A stretch of DNA of 64,000 bases from Azospirillum lipoferum (GTDB lineage: Bacteria; Pseudomonadota; Alphaproteobacteria; Azospirillales; Azospirillaceae), in NCBI RefSeq assembly GCF_024170005.1, contig NZ_JALJXJ010000009.1, positions 310,001 to 374,000 of the forward strand, in the 5' to 3' direction. Made by a program: the position numbers and the translations under genes. Shown in pieces: positions 35,314 through 44,068 of the stretch. The notes under the pieces were generated by a model. The model made no database searches, was not told where the DNA came from, and saw only the letters and a program-made list of their open reading frames with translations. The first letter of the stretch is position 1. Each line of letters opens with the position of its first letter.

Positions 35314-35937
35314 ATGATGGCTATCGTCGAGAGTGGCCGTGAGGCATATGGTTGGGCGGAGCCGACAGGGCGCCGGCCAGATCCGATCGGTCAAAGCCGG
35401 ATCGGCCGGGATGCCATGCGAGGGAGCGGTGAGATCGCCAGCGAAGCGGAAGTCAGGCACGGTTTGTCCGTCACCTTGCCGCGCCTTTGGCGTTACGGCT
35501 TCGTCCTGTCGCGCCAGCGCGACTGGGCGGACGATCTGGTGCAGCAGACCTGCCTGCGGGCATTGGAGCGGCACGGCCAGTTCCAGCCCGGCTCCCGCAT
35601 CGACCATTGGTTGTTCACCATCCTGAATTCGGTCTGGCTGAACGAGGTCCGGGCGCGGCGGGTCCGCTTCGGCCAGGGAACCGTCGAGGCGGAGACGAGC
35701 CTGGAAGTGGACGGCGCGCGTGAGGCTGAGGCGAAGGTTCTGGCTGGGCAGGTGATGAGATTGGTCGGCGACCTGCCGGAAGCGCAGCGGGCGGCGGTGT
35801 TCCTCGCCTATGTGGAAGGCCTGACCTACCGCGAGGTCGCGGCGGTTCTCGGCGTGCCGGTCGGAACGGTGATGAGCCGTCTGGCAGCGGCGCGGGCAAA
35901 GCTGGCGGACAGGATGAGCGACGGAGCGGCAAAATGA
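35314..35937 (+). CDS. ECF-type RNA polymerase sigma factor
   Basis: Region 2 is at about residues 65-105 (DWADDLVQQTCLRALERHGQ, DHWLFTILNSVWLNEVR). Region 4 is at about 145-200 (LPEAQRAAVFLAYVEGLTYR, VAAVLGVPVGTVMSRLAAAR). Two adjacent ATG codons at 35314 and 35317 follow GGAAAGGCGG. The first 50 residues before region 2 are not conserved, so a later start near 35416 is also possible. Its stop overlaps the anti-sigma gene by four bases, the usual sigma/anti-sigma coupling. Confidence 0.92.
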   Translation: MMAIVESGREAYGWAEPTGRRPDPIGQSRIGRDAMRGSGEIASEAEVRHGLSVTLPRLWRYGFVLSRQRDWADDLVQQTCLRALERHGQFQPGSRIDHWLFTILNSVWLNEVRARRVRFGQGTVEAETSLEVDGAREAEAKVLAGQVMRLVGDLPEAQRAAVFLAYVEGLTYREVAAVLGVPVGTVMSRLAAARAKLADRMSDGAAK

Positions 35938-36767
35938 CCGGAGAGAGCGACGAGTCCCGGATCCCCTCCGACGAGGAACTGACCGCCTTCATCGACGGCG
36001 AACTGGAGGAGGAGCATCGCGCCCGCCTACTCGGCCTGATGGAGCGCGAGCCGGCGGTCGCCGCGAGGGTCGAGCATCTCTCCCGCGCCAGCCTACCCTT
36101 CGGCGAGGCATTCCAGCCCTTGCTGGACACCGCCCCGACGGCGGAGCTGCAACGCATGCTTGACGGGATGTCCGTGCCGCCGGTTGCCGCCAACGCGGTC
36201 GTTCCGCTGACCCGCCGCCGCCTGTTCGGCGCTATCGCCGCGTCGGTGGCGGCGGGTGTGCTGGGGGACCGGGTTCTGGTCCGGCTGCTTGGAGCCGGCG
36301 ACAGCGACGATCTGGCCGACGATGACGGCGGACCGGACCGGGAGCACCACTGGCATGGCGTGGTCGCGCAATATATGGGGTTGTACACGCGGGAAACGCT
36401 GGGCGCGACCACGCCCGGCCGCGACGCCCAGTCGGCACAGCTCGCCGCCCTGAACCGGCCGCTCAACCTGTCCCTGACGCCGGAGGCGGTGGAGGTCGCC
36501 GGAGCGGAGTTCCGCCGCGCGCAGATCCTGGCCTACGACGACATGCCGCTGGCCCAGATCACCTATCTCGACCCGCGCAACGGTCCGCTGGCACTCTGCA
36601 TTCTGCGCCGTCCCGGCACCGTGCGTGGGGTGGAGCAGGAGATGCGTGGCGGGTTGTCCATCGCCTATTGGAACGGGCCGGACCATGCCGCTCTGCTGAT
36701 CGGACGGCTGCCGCTGCCGGACCTGACGGCCAAGGCCGAAGCGGTCCGGCAGCGGCTGGCGATCTGA
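35934..36767 (+). CDS. anti-sigma factor, membrane-anchored, without zinc motif
   Basis: The first 60 residues form the sigma-binding helices (SDEELTAFIDGELEEEHRAR), but the His-Cys-Cys zinc signature of ZAS anti-sigma factors is missing. A single membrane helix follows (LFGAIAASVAAGVLGDRVLV, about 96-115). The 160-residue outer part (AALNRPLNLSLTPEAVEVAG...) resembles the periplasmic domain of anti-sigma factors found in Azospirillum-like genomes. It should hold the sigma factor at the inner membrane until a signal arrives. Confidence 0.85.
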   Translation: MTGESDESRIPSDEELTAFIDGELEEEHRARLLGLMEREPAVAARVEHLSRASLPFGEAFQPLLDTAPTAELQRMLDGMSVPPVAANAVVPLTRRRLFGAIAASVAAGVLGDRVLVRLLGAGDSDDLADDDGGPDREHHWHGVVAQYMGLYTRETLGATTPGRDAQSAQLAALNRPLNLSLTPEAVEVAGAEFRRAQILAYDDMPLAQITYLDPRNGPLALCILRRPGTVRGVEQEMRGGLSIAYWNGPDHAALLIGRLPLPDLTAKAEAVRQRLAI

Positions 36768-36830
36768 TGCTATGGCCGATCCGGCCGGGACAGGCTCGCC
36801 AACGGCGGCCCCGCTCCGGCCGGAAACGCC

Positions 36831-38327
36831 TCAGCCCATGATCTCGAACTTGATGCCCTGGGCGAGCGGCAGCGCGGAGGAGTAGTTCACCGTCGCGGTC
36901 TGGCGGCGCATGTAGGCCTTCCAGGAATCCGACCCGGACTCGCGGCCGCCGCCGGTCTCTTTCTCGCCGCCGAAGGCGCCGCCGATCTCGGCACCGCTGG
37001 GGCCGATGTTGACGTTGGCGATGCCGCAGTCGGACCCGGCGGCCGACAGGAAGCGCTCCGTCTCACGGACGTCGGTGGAGAAGATGCAGGAGGACAGGCC
37101 CTGCGGCACCGCGTTCTGAAGCGCGATGGCCTCGTCCAGCGTGTCGTATGTCAGGACATAGAGGATCGGCGCGAAGGTCTCGTGCCGGACCACCTCGGTC
37201 TGGGCCGGCATCTCGACGATGGCCGGGGTGACGTAGTAGGCATTCGGGAAGCGGTCGGCCAGCGTGCGCTCGCCGCCGGTCACCGTGCCGCCCTCGGCCT
37301 TGGCAGAGTCCAGGGCGCGCTGCATCGCCTTGAAGGCGTCGGCATCGACCAGCGGTCCCATCAGCACGCCGGACTCCAGTGGGCTGCCGATCGAAACCGA
37401 GGCATAGGCCGCCTTCAGGCGCGGCAGCAACTGGTCCTTGACCGAACGGTGGACGATCAGCCGGCGTAGCGTGGTGCAGCGCTGGCCGCAGGTGCCGACG
37501 GCGGAGAAGAGGATGGCGCGCAGAGCCATGTCGAGATCGGCCGACGGTGCCACGATCATGGCATTGTTGCCGCCAAGTTCGAGGATCGAGCGGCCGAAGC
37601 GCTCCGCCACCACCTTGGAGACCTCACGGCCCATGCGGGTGGAACCGGTGGCCGAGACGATCGGGAAGCCGGGGTGGGCGACCAGCGCCTCGCCGACCTC
37701 ACGGCCGCCCTGGACGATTTGGGACAGATTGGCCGGCGCATCGCCGAATCGGGCGACGGCGCGGTCGAAGATCACCTGGCAGGCGGCGGCGGTCAGCGGG
37801 GTCTTCTCCGACGGCTTCCACACGACCGGGTCGCCGCAGACCAGCGCAAGCGCCGCGTTCCATGACCACACCGCCACCGGGAAGTTGAAGGCGGAGATGA
37901 CGAGGCAGGGGCCGGCCGGGTGCCAGGTCTCGCGCATGGAGTGGCCCGGACGCTCCGACGCGATGGTCAGGCCGTAGAGCTGGCGCGACAGGCCGACTGC
38001 GAAGTCGCAGATGTCGATCATCTCCTGCACTTCGCCCAGGCCTTCCTGGTAGATCTTGCCGGCTTCCAGCGAAACCAGACGGCCGAGATCCTCCTTGGCG
38101 GCGCGCAGTTCCTCGCCCAGCAGGCGGACCAGCTCGCCGCGGCGCGGGGCTGGAACCGAGCGCCACGCCTCGAAGGCGCGGGCGGCGTTGGCGACGATGT
38201 CCGACACCTGCGACGGCGCGGTCTCCGCCACCGTGGCGAGCGTGGCGCCGTCGACCGGCGACCGGGCGGTCAGCCCGGCTCCGCTGGAGGTCAGGCCGAA
38301 ACGGGAGAGGATGTCGCTGTGCTGCAC
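36831..38327 (-). CDS. amaB: aldehyde dehydrogenase, alpha-aminoadipate-semialdehyde/piperideine-6-carboxylate type
   Basis: This ALDH7-like protein has the catalytic Cys in GTCGQRCTTLRR, the NAD loop ATGSTRMGREVSK and the ALDH7 tail GGEKETGGGRESGSDSWKAY. Such enzymes oxidise aminoadipate semialdehyde in the pipecolate branch of lysine breakdown. The start is placed at GTG 38327 because AAGGAG lies eight bases upstream; the frame extends seven codons further to a TTG without a ribosome site. The symbol is given by family resemblance; the exact aldehyde is not proven. A palindromic repeat separates it from the TPP enzyme gene upstream. Confidence 0.82.
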   Translation of the reverse strand: MQHSDILSRFGLTSSGAGLTARSPVDGATLATVAETAPSQVSDIVANAARAFEAWRSVPAPRRGELVRLLGEELRAAKEDLGRLVSLEAGKIYQEGLGEVQEMIDICDFAVGLSRQLYGLTIASERPGHSMRETWHPAGPCLVISAFNFPVAVWSWNAALALVCGDPVVWKPSEKTPLTAAACQVIFDRAVARFGDAPANLSQIVQGGREVGEALVAHPGFPIVSATGSTRMGREVSKVVAERFGRSILELGGNNAMIVAPSADLDMALRAILFSAVGTCGQRCTTLRRLIVHRSVKDQLLPRLKAAYASVSIGSPLESGVLMGPLVDADAFKAMQRALDSAKAEGGTVTGGERTLADRFPNAYYVTPAIVEMPAQTEVVRHETFAPILYVLTYDTLDEAIALQNAVPQGLSSCIFSTDVRETERFLSAAGSDCGIANVNIGPSGAEIGGAFGGEKETGGGRESGSDSWKAYMRRQTATVNYSSALPLAQGIKFEIMG

Positions 38328-38382
38328 CGGGGTGGCTCCTTGGATCAAAAGCGAGGCGTTACTGAAAGGATCTCGGAGATCT

Positions 38383-38490
38383 CCCTCTCCCCCCGGGAGA
38401 GGGACAGGGTGAGGGGGACAGGTGGCGGGACTTTTGCAAAAATCCTGCGGCGCTTCCCCCTCACCTTAACCCTCTCCCGGGGGAGAGGGG
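38383..38490. repeat. composite palindromic repeat, copy 3
   Basis: Palindromes CCCTCTCCCC/GGGAGAGGG at 38383-38403 and CCCTCTCCC/GGGGGAGAGGGG at 38470-38490 face each other. Between them are AGGGTGAGGGGG, a centre containing GCGGGACTTTTGCAAAAATC and CCCCCTCACCTTAA. The centre is itself a dyad (GACTTTTGCAAAAATC). It fills the gap between the dehydrogenase and the TPP enzyme genes. Confidence 0.85.
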
Positions 38491-38512
38491 ACTTAAGGGC
38501 GGGAAGGTTAAA

Positions 38513-40171
38513 TCACTTCCCCATTGCCGCCGCGCGGATCTCGGACAGCGTCCGGGTCGGGGTCAGGGCTTCGGGGTCGAGCTTGATGTGGATGATCGCC
38601 GGCAGGCCGGACGCGCGGGCGCGCTCGAAGGCAGGGACGAACTGGTCGGTGGTCTCCACCGTCTCGCCATGGCCACCATAGGCGCGGGCGAAGGCGGCGA
38701 AGTCGGGATTCTGCAAACGGGTGCCGGACACGCGGCCGGGATACTCGCGTTCCTGATGCATGCGGATGGTGCCGTACATGCCGTTGTCGACGACCAGCAC
38801 AATCACGGCGGCCCCCTCCTGCACGGCGGTGCCGAACTCCACCCCCGTCATCTGGAAGCAGCCGTCGCCGGCGAAACACAGCACGTCGCGGGTGCGGTGC
38901 TGAAGCTTGGCAGCGATGGCGGCGGGCAGGCCGTAGCCCATGGACCCGCAGACCGGCGCCGCCTGGGTGCCGAAGCGGCGGAAGCGATGGAAGCGATGGA
39001 TCCAGGTCGCGTAATTGCCGGCGCCGTTGGTGAAGATGGCGTCATGCTCCAGCCGTTCGTCCAGCCAGGCCATGAGGCGGCCCATCTGCACGTCGCCGGG
39101 GATGGCGTCGGGCGGGGTGCTCCAGGCTTCATAGGCGGCATGCGCTGCCTCGGCACGGGCGGCCCAGCCGGGCTTGGCCGTCACGTTCAGCCCGGCCACC
39201 GCCTCCAGGAATGCGGCGGGCGTGGCGACCATGCCCAGCGTCGGGCGATAGACGCGGCCGATCTCCTCCGCACCGGGGTGGATATGCACGACTGCCTTAC
39301 CGGGGTCAGGGATGTCCAGCAATTCATAAGCTTGCGACGGCACTTCGGAGAAGCGGTCACCCAGCAGAATCAGCAGGTCGCTGTCCCTGACCAGCGCCGC
39401 CAGCTTTGGGTTGATGCCCAGCCCGATGTCACCGGCATAGAGTGGGTGGCAGTGGTCGAACAGCATCTGGCGGCGGAAGGTCACCGCCACCGGCAGCGAC
39501 AGCGTCTCGGCGAAACCTTGCAGTGCTGCGACCGACTCCGCGGTCCAGCGGGAGCCGCCGACGACCAGCATCGGCCGTTCCGCCTTGGCCAGAAGCGCGC
39601 CGAAGGACGCGATCTGCGCCGGGGTGGGGGCGCTGTCCACCGGCTCCGCCCGCGCGGATGCTGCGACATCGGCGGTCTCGGTCAGCGTGTCTTCCGGCAG
39701 GGCCAGCACTACCGGGCCGGGGCGGCCGGCCATCGCGGTGTGGAAGGCGCGGGAGATCATCTCCGGCACGCGGTCGGCGCTGTCGATCTCGGCGACCCAT
39801 TTGCACATGCCGCCGAACAGCTTGCCGTATTCGACCTCCTGGAAGGCGTCGCGACCGCGCATTCCGCGCTCGATCTGACCGACCAGCACGACCAGCGGGG
39901 TTTCATCCTGCTGGGCGACGTGGATGCCCGATGCGGCGTTGGTGGCACCCGGGCCTCGGGTGACGAGGCAGACGCCGGGGCGGCCGGTCAGCTTGGCCTG
40001 CGCCTCCGCCATCATCGCCGCACCGCCTTCGTGGCGGGCGACGACCATCTCGATCGGGCTGTCGTGCAGGGCGTCCAGCACGGCGAGATAGCTCTCGCCC
40101 GGCACGCCGAACACCCGCCGCACGCCCTGCGCCTCCAGCGCTTCGACGATCAACTGACCACCGGTCTTCAT
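38513..40171 (-). CDS. thiamine pyrophosphate-dependent enzyme, acetolactate-synthase-like
   Basis: The 552-residue protein has the three-domain plan of the POX/ALS family. The N-terminal domain holds the catalytic Glu region (GVPGESYLAVLDAL; ARHEGGAAMMAEA). The central domain binds a nucleotide. The C-terminal domain holds the TPP/Mg motif FAGDGCFQM...VVDNGMYGT. The FAD and regulatory residues of true acetolactate synthase cannot be confirmed, so it may act on another 2-oxo acid. A divergent LysR gene and a downstream aldehyde dehydrogenase suggest a small catabolic unit, possibly for a lysine or amino-acid derived 2-oxo acid. Confidence 0.85.
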   Translation of the reverse strand: MKTGGQLIVEALEAQGVRRVFGVPGESYLAVLDALHDSPIEMVVARHEGGAAMMAEAQAKLTGRPGVCLVTRGPGATNAASGIHVAQQDETPLVVLVGQIERGMRGRDAFQEVEYGKLFGGMCKWVAEIDSADRVPEMISRAFHTAMAGRPGPVVLALPEDTLTETADVAASARAEPVDSAPTPAQIASFGALLAKAERPMLVVGGSRWTAESVAALQGFAETLSLPVAVTFRRQMLFDHCHPLYAGDIGLGINPKLAALVRDSDLLILLGDRFSEVPSQAYELLDIPDPGKAVVHIHPGAEEIGRVYRPTLGMVATPAAFLEAVAGLNVTAKPGWAARAEAAHAAYEAWSTPPDAIPGDVQMGRLMAWLDERLEHDAIFTNGAGNYATWIHRFHRFRRFGTQAAPVCGSMGYGLPAAIAAKLQHRTRDVLCFAGDGCFQMTGVEFGTAVQEGAAVIVLVVDNGMYGTIRMHQEREYPGRVSGTRLQNPDFAAFARAYGGHGETVETTDQFVPAFERARASGLPAIIHIKLDPEALTPTRTLSEIRAAAMGK

Positions 40172-40274
40172 CGCGATCCCGCCCCGCCCTGACTATGGGA
40201 ATTTTCCGGATCTCCAGGATATCGACCGTGCCGCGCCGCGCGCCAGAGCGCAAACGACTTTCTTTCCACAGGTC

Positions 40275-41204
40275 ATGAGCTTTGGTAATGAAGCGGTCAT
40301 GGATTTGCAGCGCCGCCTCCTTCCCTCGATGAGCATGCTGACCGCCTTCGAGGCGGCGGCCCGTACCGGCAGCTTCACCGCCGCGGCGGCGGAGCTGTCG
40401 CTGACGCAAGGGGCGGTCAGCCGGCAGATCAAGGCGTTGGAGGATCAGATCGGCACCGCGCTGTTCATCCGCAAGGGGCAGCGGGTGACGCTGACCCCGA
40501 CCGGCGCGCTCTATGCCGACCCGATCCGTGACGCGCTGCGCCAGATCGCGGCGGCGACCGTGCGGACCATCGCCGCACCCAAGGGCGGCGTGCTGAACCT
40601 TGCCATCCTGCCGACCTTCGGCACGCGCTGGCTGGTGCCGCGGCTACCGGCCTTCCAGGCGGCCCACCCGCAGGTGACGATCCACTTCACGACCAAGCTG
40701 GCGCCCTTCGATTTCCGCCTGCACGACCTGGACGCGGCGATCCATTACGGCTTCGGCGACTGGCCCGACGCCGTCTGCGACCATCTGCTCGACGAGGAAG
40801 TGCTGCCGGTCTGTTCCCCTGCCTTCCTCGCGGCGCATCCGGTCGCAGAGCCGGGGGACCTGCTGTCTCTGCCGCTGCTGCACACCAGCACGCGCGCCGA
40901 TGCCTGGAACGACTGGCTGACGGCCCAGGGTCTGCCTCCCCGCCCCGGTGCCGGCATGGTGTTCGAACAGTTCGCCACCACCGCCCAGGCGGCCGAGGCC
41001 GGGCTGGGTGTCGCCTTGCTGCCGACCCTGCTGGTGCGTGCCGAACTGGATGACGGCACTCTGGTCCCAGCCATCGACCGGCCACACCGCAGCGCGCGGG
41101 CCTATTACCTGGTCCACCCCCGCGGCAAGGCCAACCACCCGCCCTTCGCCGCCTTCCGCCAATGGCTACTGGTCGAGGCGCAGGGGGAACGGTCTCCGGC
41201 GTAG
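40275..41204 (+). CDS. LysR-family transcriptional regulator
   Basis: The N-terminal winged helix (LTAFEAAARTGSFTAAAAEL, GAVSRQIKALEDQIGTALF) is classic LysR of the GcvA-like kind. The remaining 210 residues form the co-inducer domain. The start may be 40275 or, after a better-aligned methionine, 40299. It is divergent from the TPP enzyme gene with 103 bases between them, so it most likely controls that gene and itself. The inducer is unknown. Confidence 0.9.
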   Translation: MSFGNEAVMDLQRRLLPSMSMLTAFEAAARTGSFTAAAAELSLTQGAVSRQIKALEDQIGTALFIRKGQRVTLTPTGALYADPIRDALRQIAAATVRTIAAPKGGVLNLAILPTFGTRWLVPRLPAFQAAHPQVTIHFTTKLAPFDFRLHDLDAAIHYGFGDWPDAVCDHLLDEEVLPVCSPAFLAAHPVAEPGDLLSLPLLHTSTRADAWNDWLTAQGLPPRPGAGMVFEQFATTAQAAEAGLGVALLPTLLVRAELDDGTLVPAIDRPHRSARAYYLVHPRGKANHPPFAAFRQWLLVEAQGERSPA

Positions 41205-41205
41205 A

Positions 41206-42981
41206 TCACACCGCTGCCAGTTCGCCGACCCCCTCGCCATTGCGCCGTACCGCCAACCGGCGGTCGTGGAAGGCGGCGAGGCTGGGGCGGTGGCCGATGC
41301 TGACCAGGGTGGTGCCAGGCAGGCGGGCGCGCAGCAGGCCGTAGAGCCGTTCCTCCGTCTCCGGATCGCAGGCCGAAGTCGCCTCGTCCAGATAAAGCCA
41401 GTCGGGCTTGTGCAGCAGGGCGCGGGCGATGGCGATGCGCTGCTGCTCGCCGCCGGACAGGCGTTGCGACCAGTGGTCCTCTTCCGCCAGACGGTCGGCG
41501 AAGCCGGCCATGCCGACGGCGTCCAGCGCCTCGTGCACCGCCTCGTCCGGGAAGGAATCGGGGGCTGCGGGGTAGGTGACGGCGGCGCGCAGACTACCGA
41601 TCGGCAGGTAGGGCTTCTGCGGCAGGATCATGCTGCCGTTGGACGCGGTGGTACCGTTTGGCAGCGCGATCCGGCCGCGGCCGAAGGGCCAGATGCCGGC
41701 GATGGCGCGCAGGAGGGTGCTTTTGCCGGAACCGGACGGGCCAGTGATCAGCAGCGTCTCGCCCGGCTTCACCGTCAGGTCGGCGCGGACCAGCGGCGTA
41801 CCGCCATGGGGCAGGGTGAGCGCCAGCCCGTCCAGCGTCAGGGCGCCGTCGGCCGCCGCCGCGCGCTCTACCCCGGCATGATCGCGGGCGTCGGCGCGGA
41901 CCGCATCCACCGCATGGTGGAAACCGGTCAGACGGCTGGTGGTGGCGTGCCAGTCGGCGAGGTTCACATAAGCGTCGATGAACCAGGACATTGCCCCCTG
42001 CACCTGCCCGAAGGCCTGCGAGGTTTGCATCAGCGAACCCAGCGGCAGGGCACCGCTGAAATAGCGCGGGGCGGCGACCAGCAGCGGGAAGATGATGGCG
42101 ATCTGCCCATAGGCGGAGGTGAACCAGACCAGCCGCTTCTGCGTGCGCATCAGCGACCACCAGTTGGCGACGACGTTGGCGAAGCGGTCGCCGAAGCCGC
42201 GCGCCTCCTGCGTCTCGCCCTGTTGCAGGGCGACGCTCTCCGCATTCTCGCGCAGGCGGACCAGGGCGAAGCGGAAGTCGGCTTCGTAGCGCTGCTGGTC
42301 GAAGCTGAGCCGGGCGAGCGGCTTGCCGATCCTGTGGGTGATCCAGGTGCCGCCCACGGCATAGACCAGCGCCACCCACACCATGTAGCCGGGCAGGTCG
42401 ATGCCCAGCCAGGGAATGGTGACCGACCCCGACAGGCTCCACAGGATGGCGAGGAAGGAGACCAGCGAGACCAGATTGGTCATGAAGCCCAGCGACAGGC
42501 TCAGCGTCAGCTGGACGAAGCTGCGCAGATCCTCGGCGATGCGCTGGTCCGGGTTGTCGGTGCCGGTGTCGGCGAATTGCAGGCGGTAATAGGTCTGGTT
42601 CTCCAGCCAGTCGCCGAGATAACGCTCGGTCAGCCAGCGGCGCCAGCGGATTTGCAGCATCTGGTTCAGATAGAGGCGGTAGACCGCCACCGCGATGAAG
42701 ACCAGCGCCAGTCCGCCGAACACCAGCAGGGCCTGGATGAAGCCGTTCTCGTCCTTGTCTTGAAGTGCGTTGAAGATGTCGGCGTTGATCTGGGTGAACC
42801 AGACCTCCATGAACACCGCCGCCAGATTGAGGACGACGATCGCCGCCAGCAGGCCGCGCGCCGCCCATTTCTCCTCCGACGACCAGTAGGGCTTGGTCAG
42901 GCGCCAGACATCGGCGAGGAATTGGCGGGCGGCGGACAGGCGTCCGGTGGATACAGGCTGGGGATACGCACGCGCGGGCAT
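41206..42981 (-). CDS. ABC transporter, fused membrane and ATPase domains (YddA/SbmA-like)
   Basis: The 591-residue half-transporter has six membrane helices of the SbmA/BacA membrane fold in its first 340 residues (KPYWSSEEKWAARGLL; VWFTQINADIFNALQDKD; RWRRWLTERYLGDWLENQ). The C-terminal ATPase has Walker A GPSGSGKST, signature LSGGEQQRIA and Walker B WLYLDEATSACD. Relatives handle peptides or vitamin B12 derivatives. The substrate here is unknown. It stands alone, convergent with the LysR gene one base away. Confidence 0.88.
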   Translation of the reverse strand: MPARAYPQPVSTGRLSAARQFLADVWRLTKPYWSSEEKWAARGLLAAIVVLNLAAVFMEVWFTQINADIFNALQDKDENGFIQALLVFGGLALVFIAVAVYRLYLNQMLQIRWRRWLTERYLGDWLENQTYYRLQFADTGTDNPDQRIAEDLRSFVQLTLSLSLGFMTNLVSLVSFLAILWSLSGSVTIPWLGIDLPGYMVWVALVYAVGGTWITHRIGKPLARLSFDQQRYEADFRFALVRLRENAESVALQQGETQEARGFGDRFANVVANWWSLMRTQKRLVWFTSAYGQIAIIFPLLVAAPRYFSGALPLGSLMQTSQAFGQVQGAMSWFIDAYVNLADWHATTSRLTGFHHAVDAVRADARDHAGVERAAAADGALTLDGLALTLPHGGTPLVRADLTVKPGETLLITGPSGSGKSTLLRAIAGIWPFGRGRIALPNGTTASNGSMILPQKPYLPIGSLRAAVTYPAAPDSFPDEAVHEALDAVGMAGFADRLAEEDHWSQRLSGGEQQRIAIARALLHKPDWLYLDEATSACDPETEERLYGLLRARLPGTTLVSIGHRPSLAAFHDRRLAVRRNGEGVGELAAV

Positions 42982-43090
42982 CGGTCGGGCACTCGCAAGC
43001 GGTCGGGACGAGGATTGCCGATTACCACCCTTTGCCGCGGCTGCGCAGTGAATTCGCTGTCACTTGCGCCGATCACCTCTCAACTGGCCG

Positions 43091-43861
43091 TCAGCGCTGT
43101 CCTGCCGAAGCGCGGCAGTCGTTCAGGATGTTGCCGACCGTCACCCGCTCCCGTTCGTCCATGCTGAGGCTCCAGCGTGCCTTCACCAGGACCCAGTCGG
43201 CGACATAGAGGCAGATGCCGTCGCGCTTGGGTGGCAGCCACTCCTCCGGCCCCTTGGAGCCCTTGGCGCGGTTGGCCTCGCGGCTGGAGACCAGCAGGGT
43301 CAGGGGATCGCTGGTGTCGTTGGCGTAGGCGGCACGCTTCTCCCTGCTCCAGTCGTAGCCGCCGCTGGCATAGGCCTCCTCCAGCGGCACCCGGTGGTCG
43401 ATGTCGACCATCTGGGGATCGGTGAAATGTTCGCCGGTATAGGGGTCGATCCAATCGCCGGACTTCACGCCGCAATCCTTGGCGTCGAGCGTTGCCGGGC
43501 GGCGGGAATCGCGGATCAGCACCTTCTCGCGCGCGTTCAGGCAGCCGCCGTCGAGCGCCAGCCAGTGCGGCCACTCCTCCCGCTGGTAGCCGCGGCGCTT
43601 TTCCGGCTCCACCCGGATGCTGTCGAGCTGGCGGGACACGTCGGCATAGTCGATCCGGTCGGTGACGCGGGCGACGACCGGAGGAGGCGGTTCGGTGGGC
43701 TCCTGCTTGCGCGGCTGGCGGGGACGGTGTGTCTCCTCCCCCAGCAGGCGGTCGAGCGTGCCGGGCGGGATCACGTGAAGCCGCTCTGCCACCGCGACGA
43801 CAGCAAGGATCGCAAGGATGACGAACAGGGCTCGCAGGGGGAGGGATCGGCGGCGGGCCAT
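43091..43861 (-). CDS. exported or membrane-anchored HNH endonuclease family protein (GmrSD/DUF1524-like)
   Basis: The 256-residue protein starts with a basic stretch and a membrane segment (ALFVILAILAVVAVAERL, residues 11-28), so the nuclease part should lie outside the cytoplasm. The HNH core is VDIDHRVPLEEAYASGG, followed by LLVSSREANRAKGSKGP with Asn and Lys. Three Cys in the second half (about 117, 139 and 218) plus one near the C-terminus could form disulfides. Homologues are secreted nucleases in many bacteria. No immunity gene is adjacent, which fits a nutrient or envelope nuclease better than a toxin. Confidence 0.82.
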   Translation of the reverse strand: MARRRSLPLRALFVILAILAVVAVAERLHVIPPGTLDRLLGEETHRPRQPRKQEPTEPPPPVVARVTDRIDYADVSRQLDSIRVEPEKRRGYQREEWPHWLALDGGCLNAREKVLIRDSRRPATLDAKDCGVKSGDWIDPYTGEHFTDPQMVDIDHRVPLEEAYASGGYDWSREKRAAYANDTSDPLTLLVSSREANRAKGSKGPEEWLPPKRDGICLYVADWVLVKARWSLSMDERERVTVGNILNDCRASAGQR

Positions 43862-43882
43862 GTCAACCCCCCCGGAACAATT

Positions 43883-43988
43883 CCCCTCTCCCCCCCGGGG
43901 AGAGGGTTAGGGGGAGGGGGTTCCGTTGGCCGAACGCATGCCGCAGCGCGTCCCCCTCACCCCGCCCCTCTCCCCGGGGGGGAGAGGA
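43883..43988. repeat. composite palindromic repeat, copy 4
   Basis: CCCCTCTCCCCC/GGGGAGAGGG (43883-43906), TTAGGGGGAGGGGG, a centre with CGAACGCATGCCGC, CCCCCTCACCCCG and the right palindrome (43966-43988) form the same inverted pair as copies 2 and 3. It occupies the space between the HNH gene and the epimerase gene. Confidence 0.85.
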
Positions 43989-44068
43989 GGATTGCGTCGA
44001 CGTCTTCGTCATGCCCCGCTCACCTGGATCCAATCCGCCCCCCGTCATACCCGCCTATGGTCGCTGCC

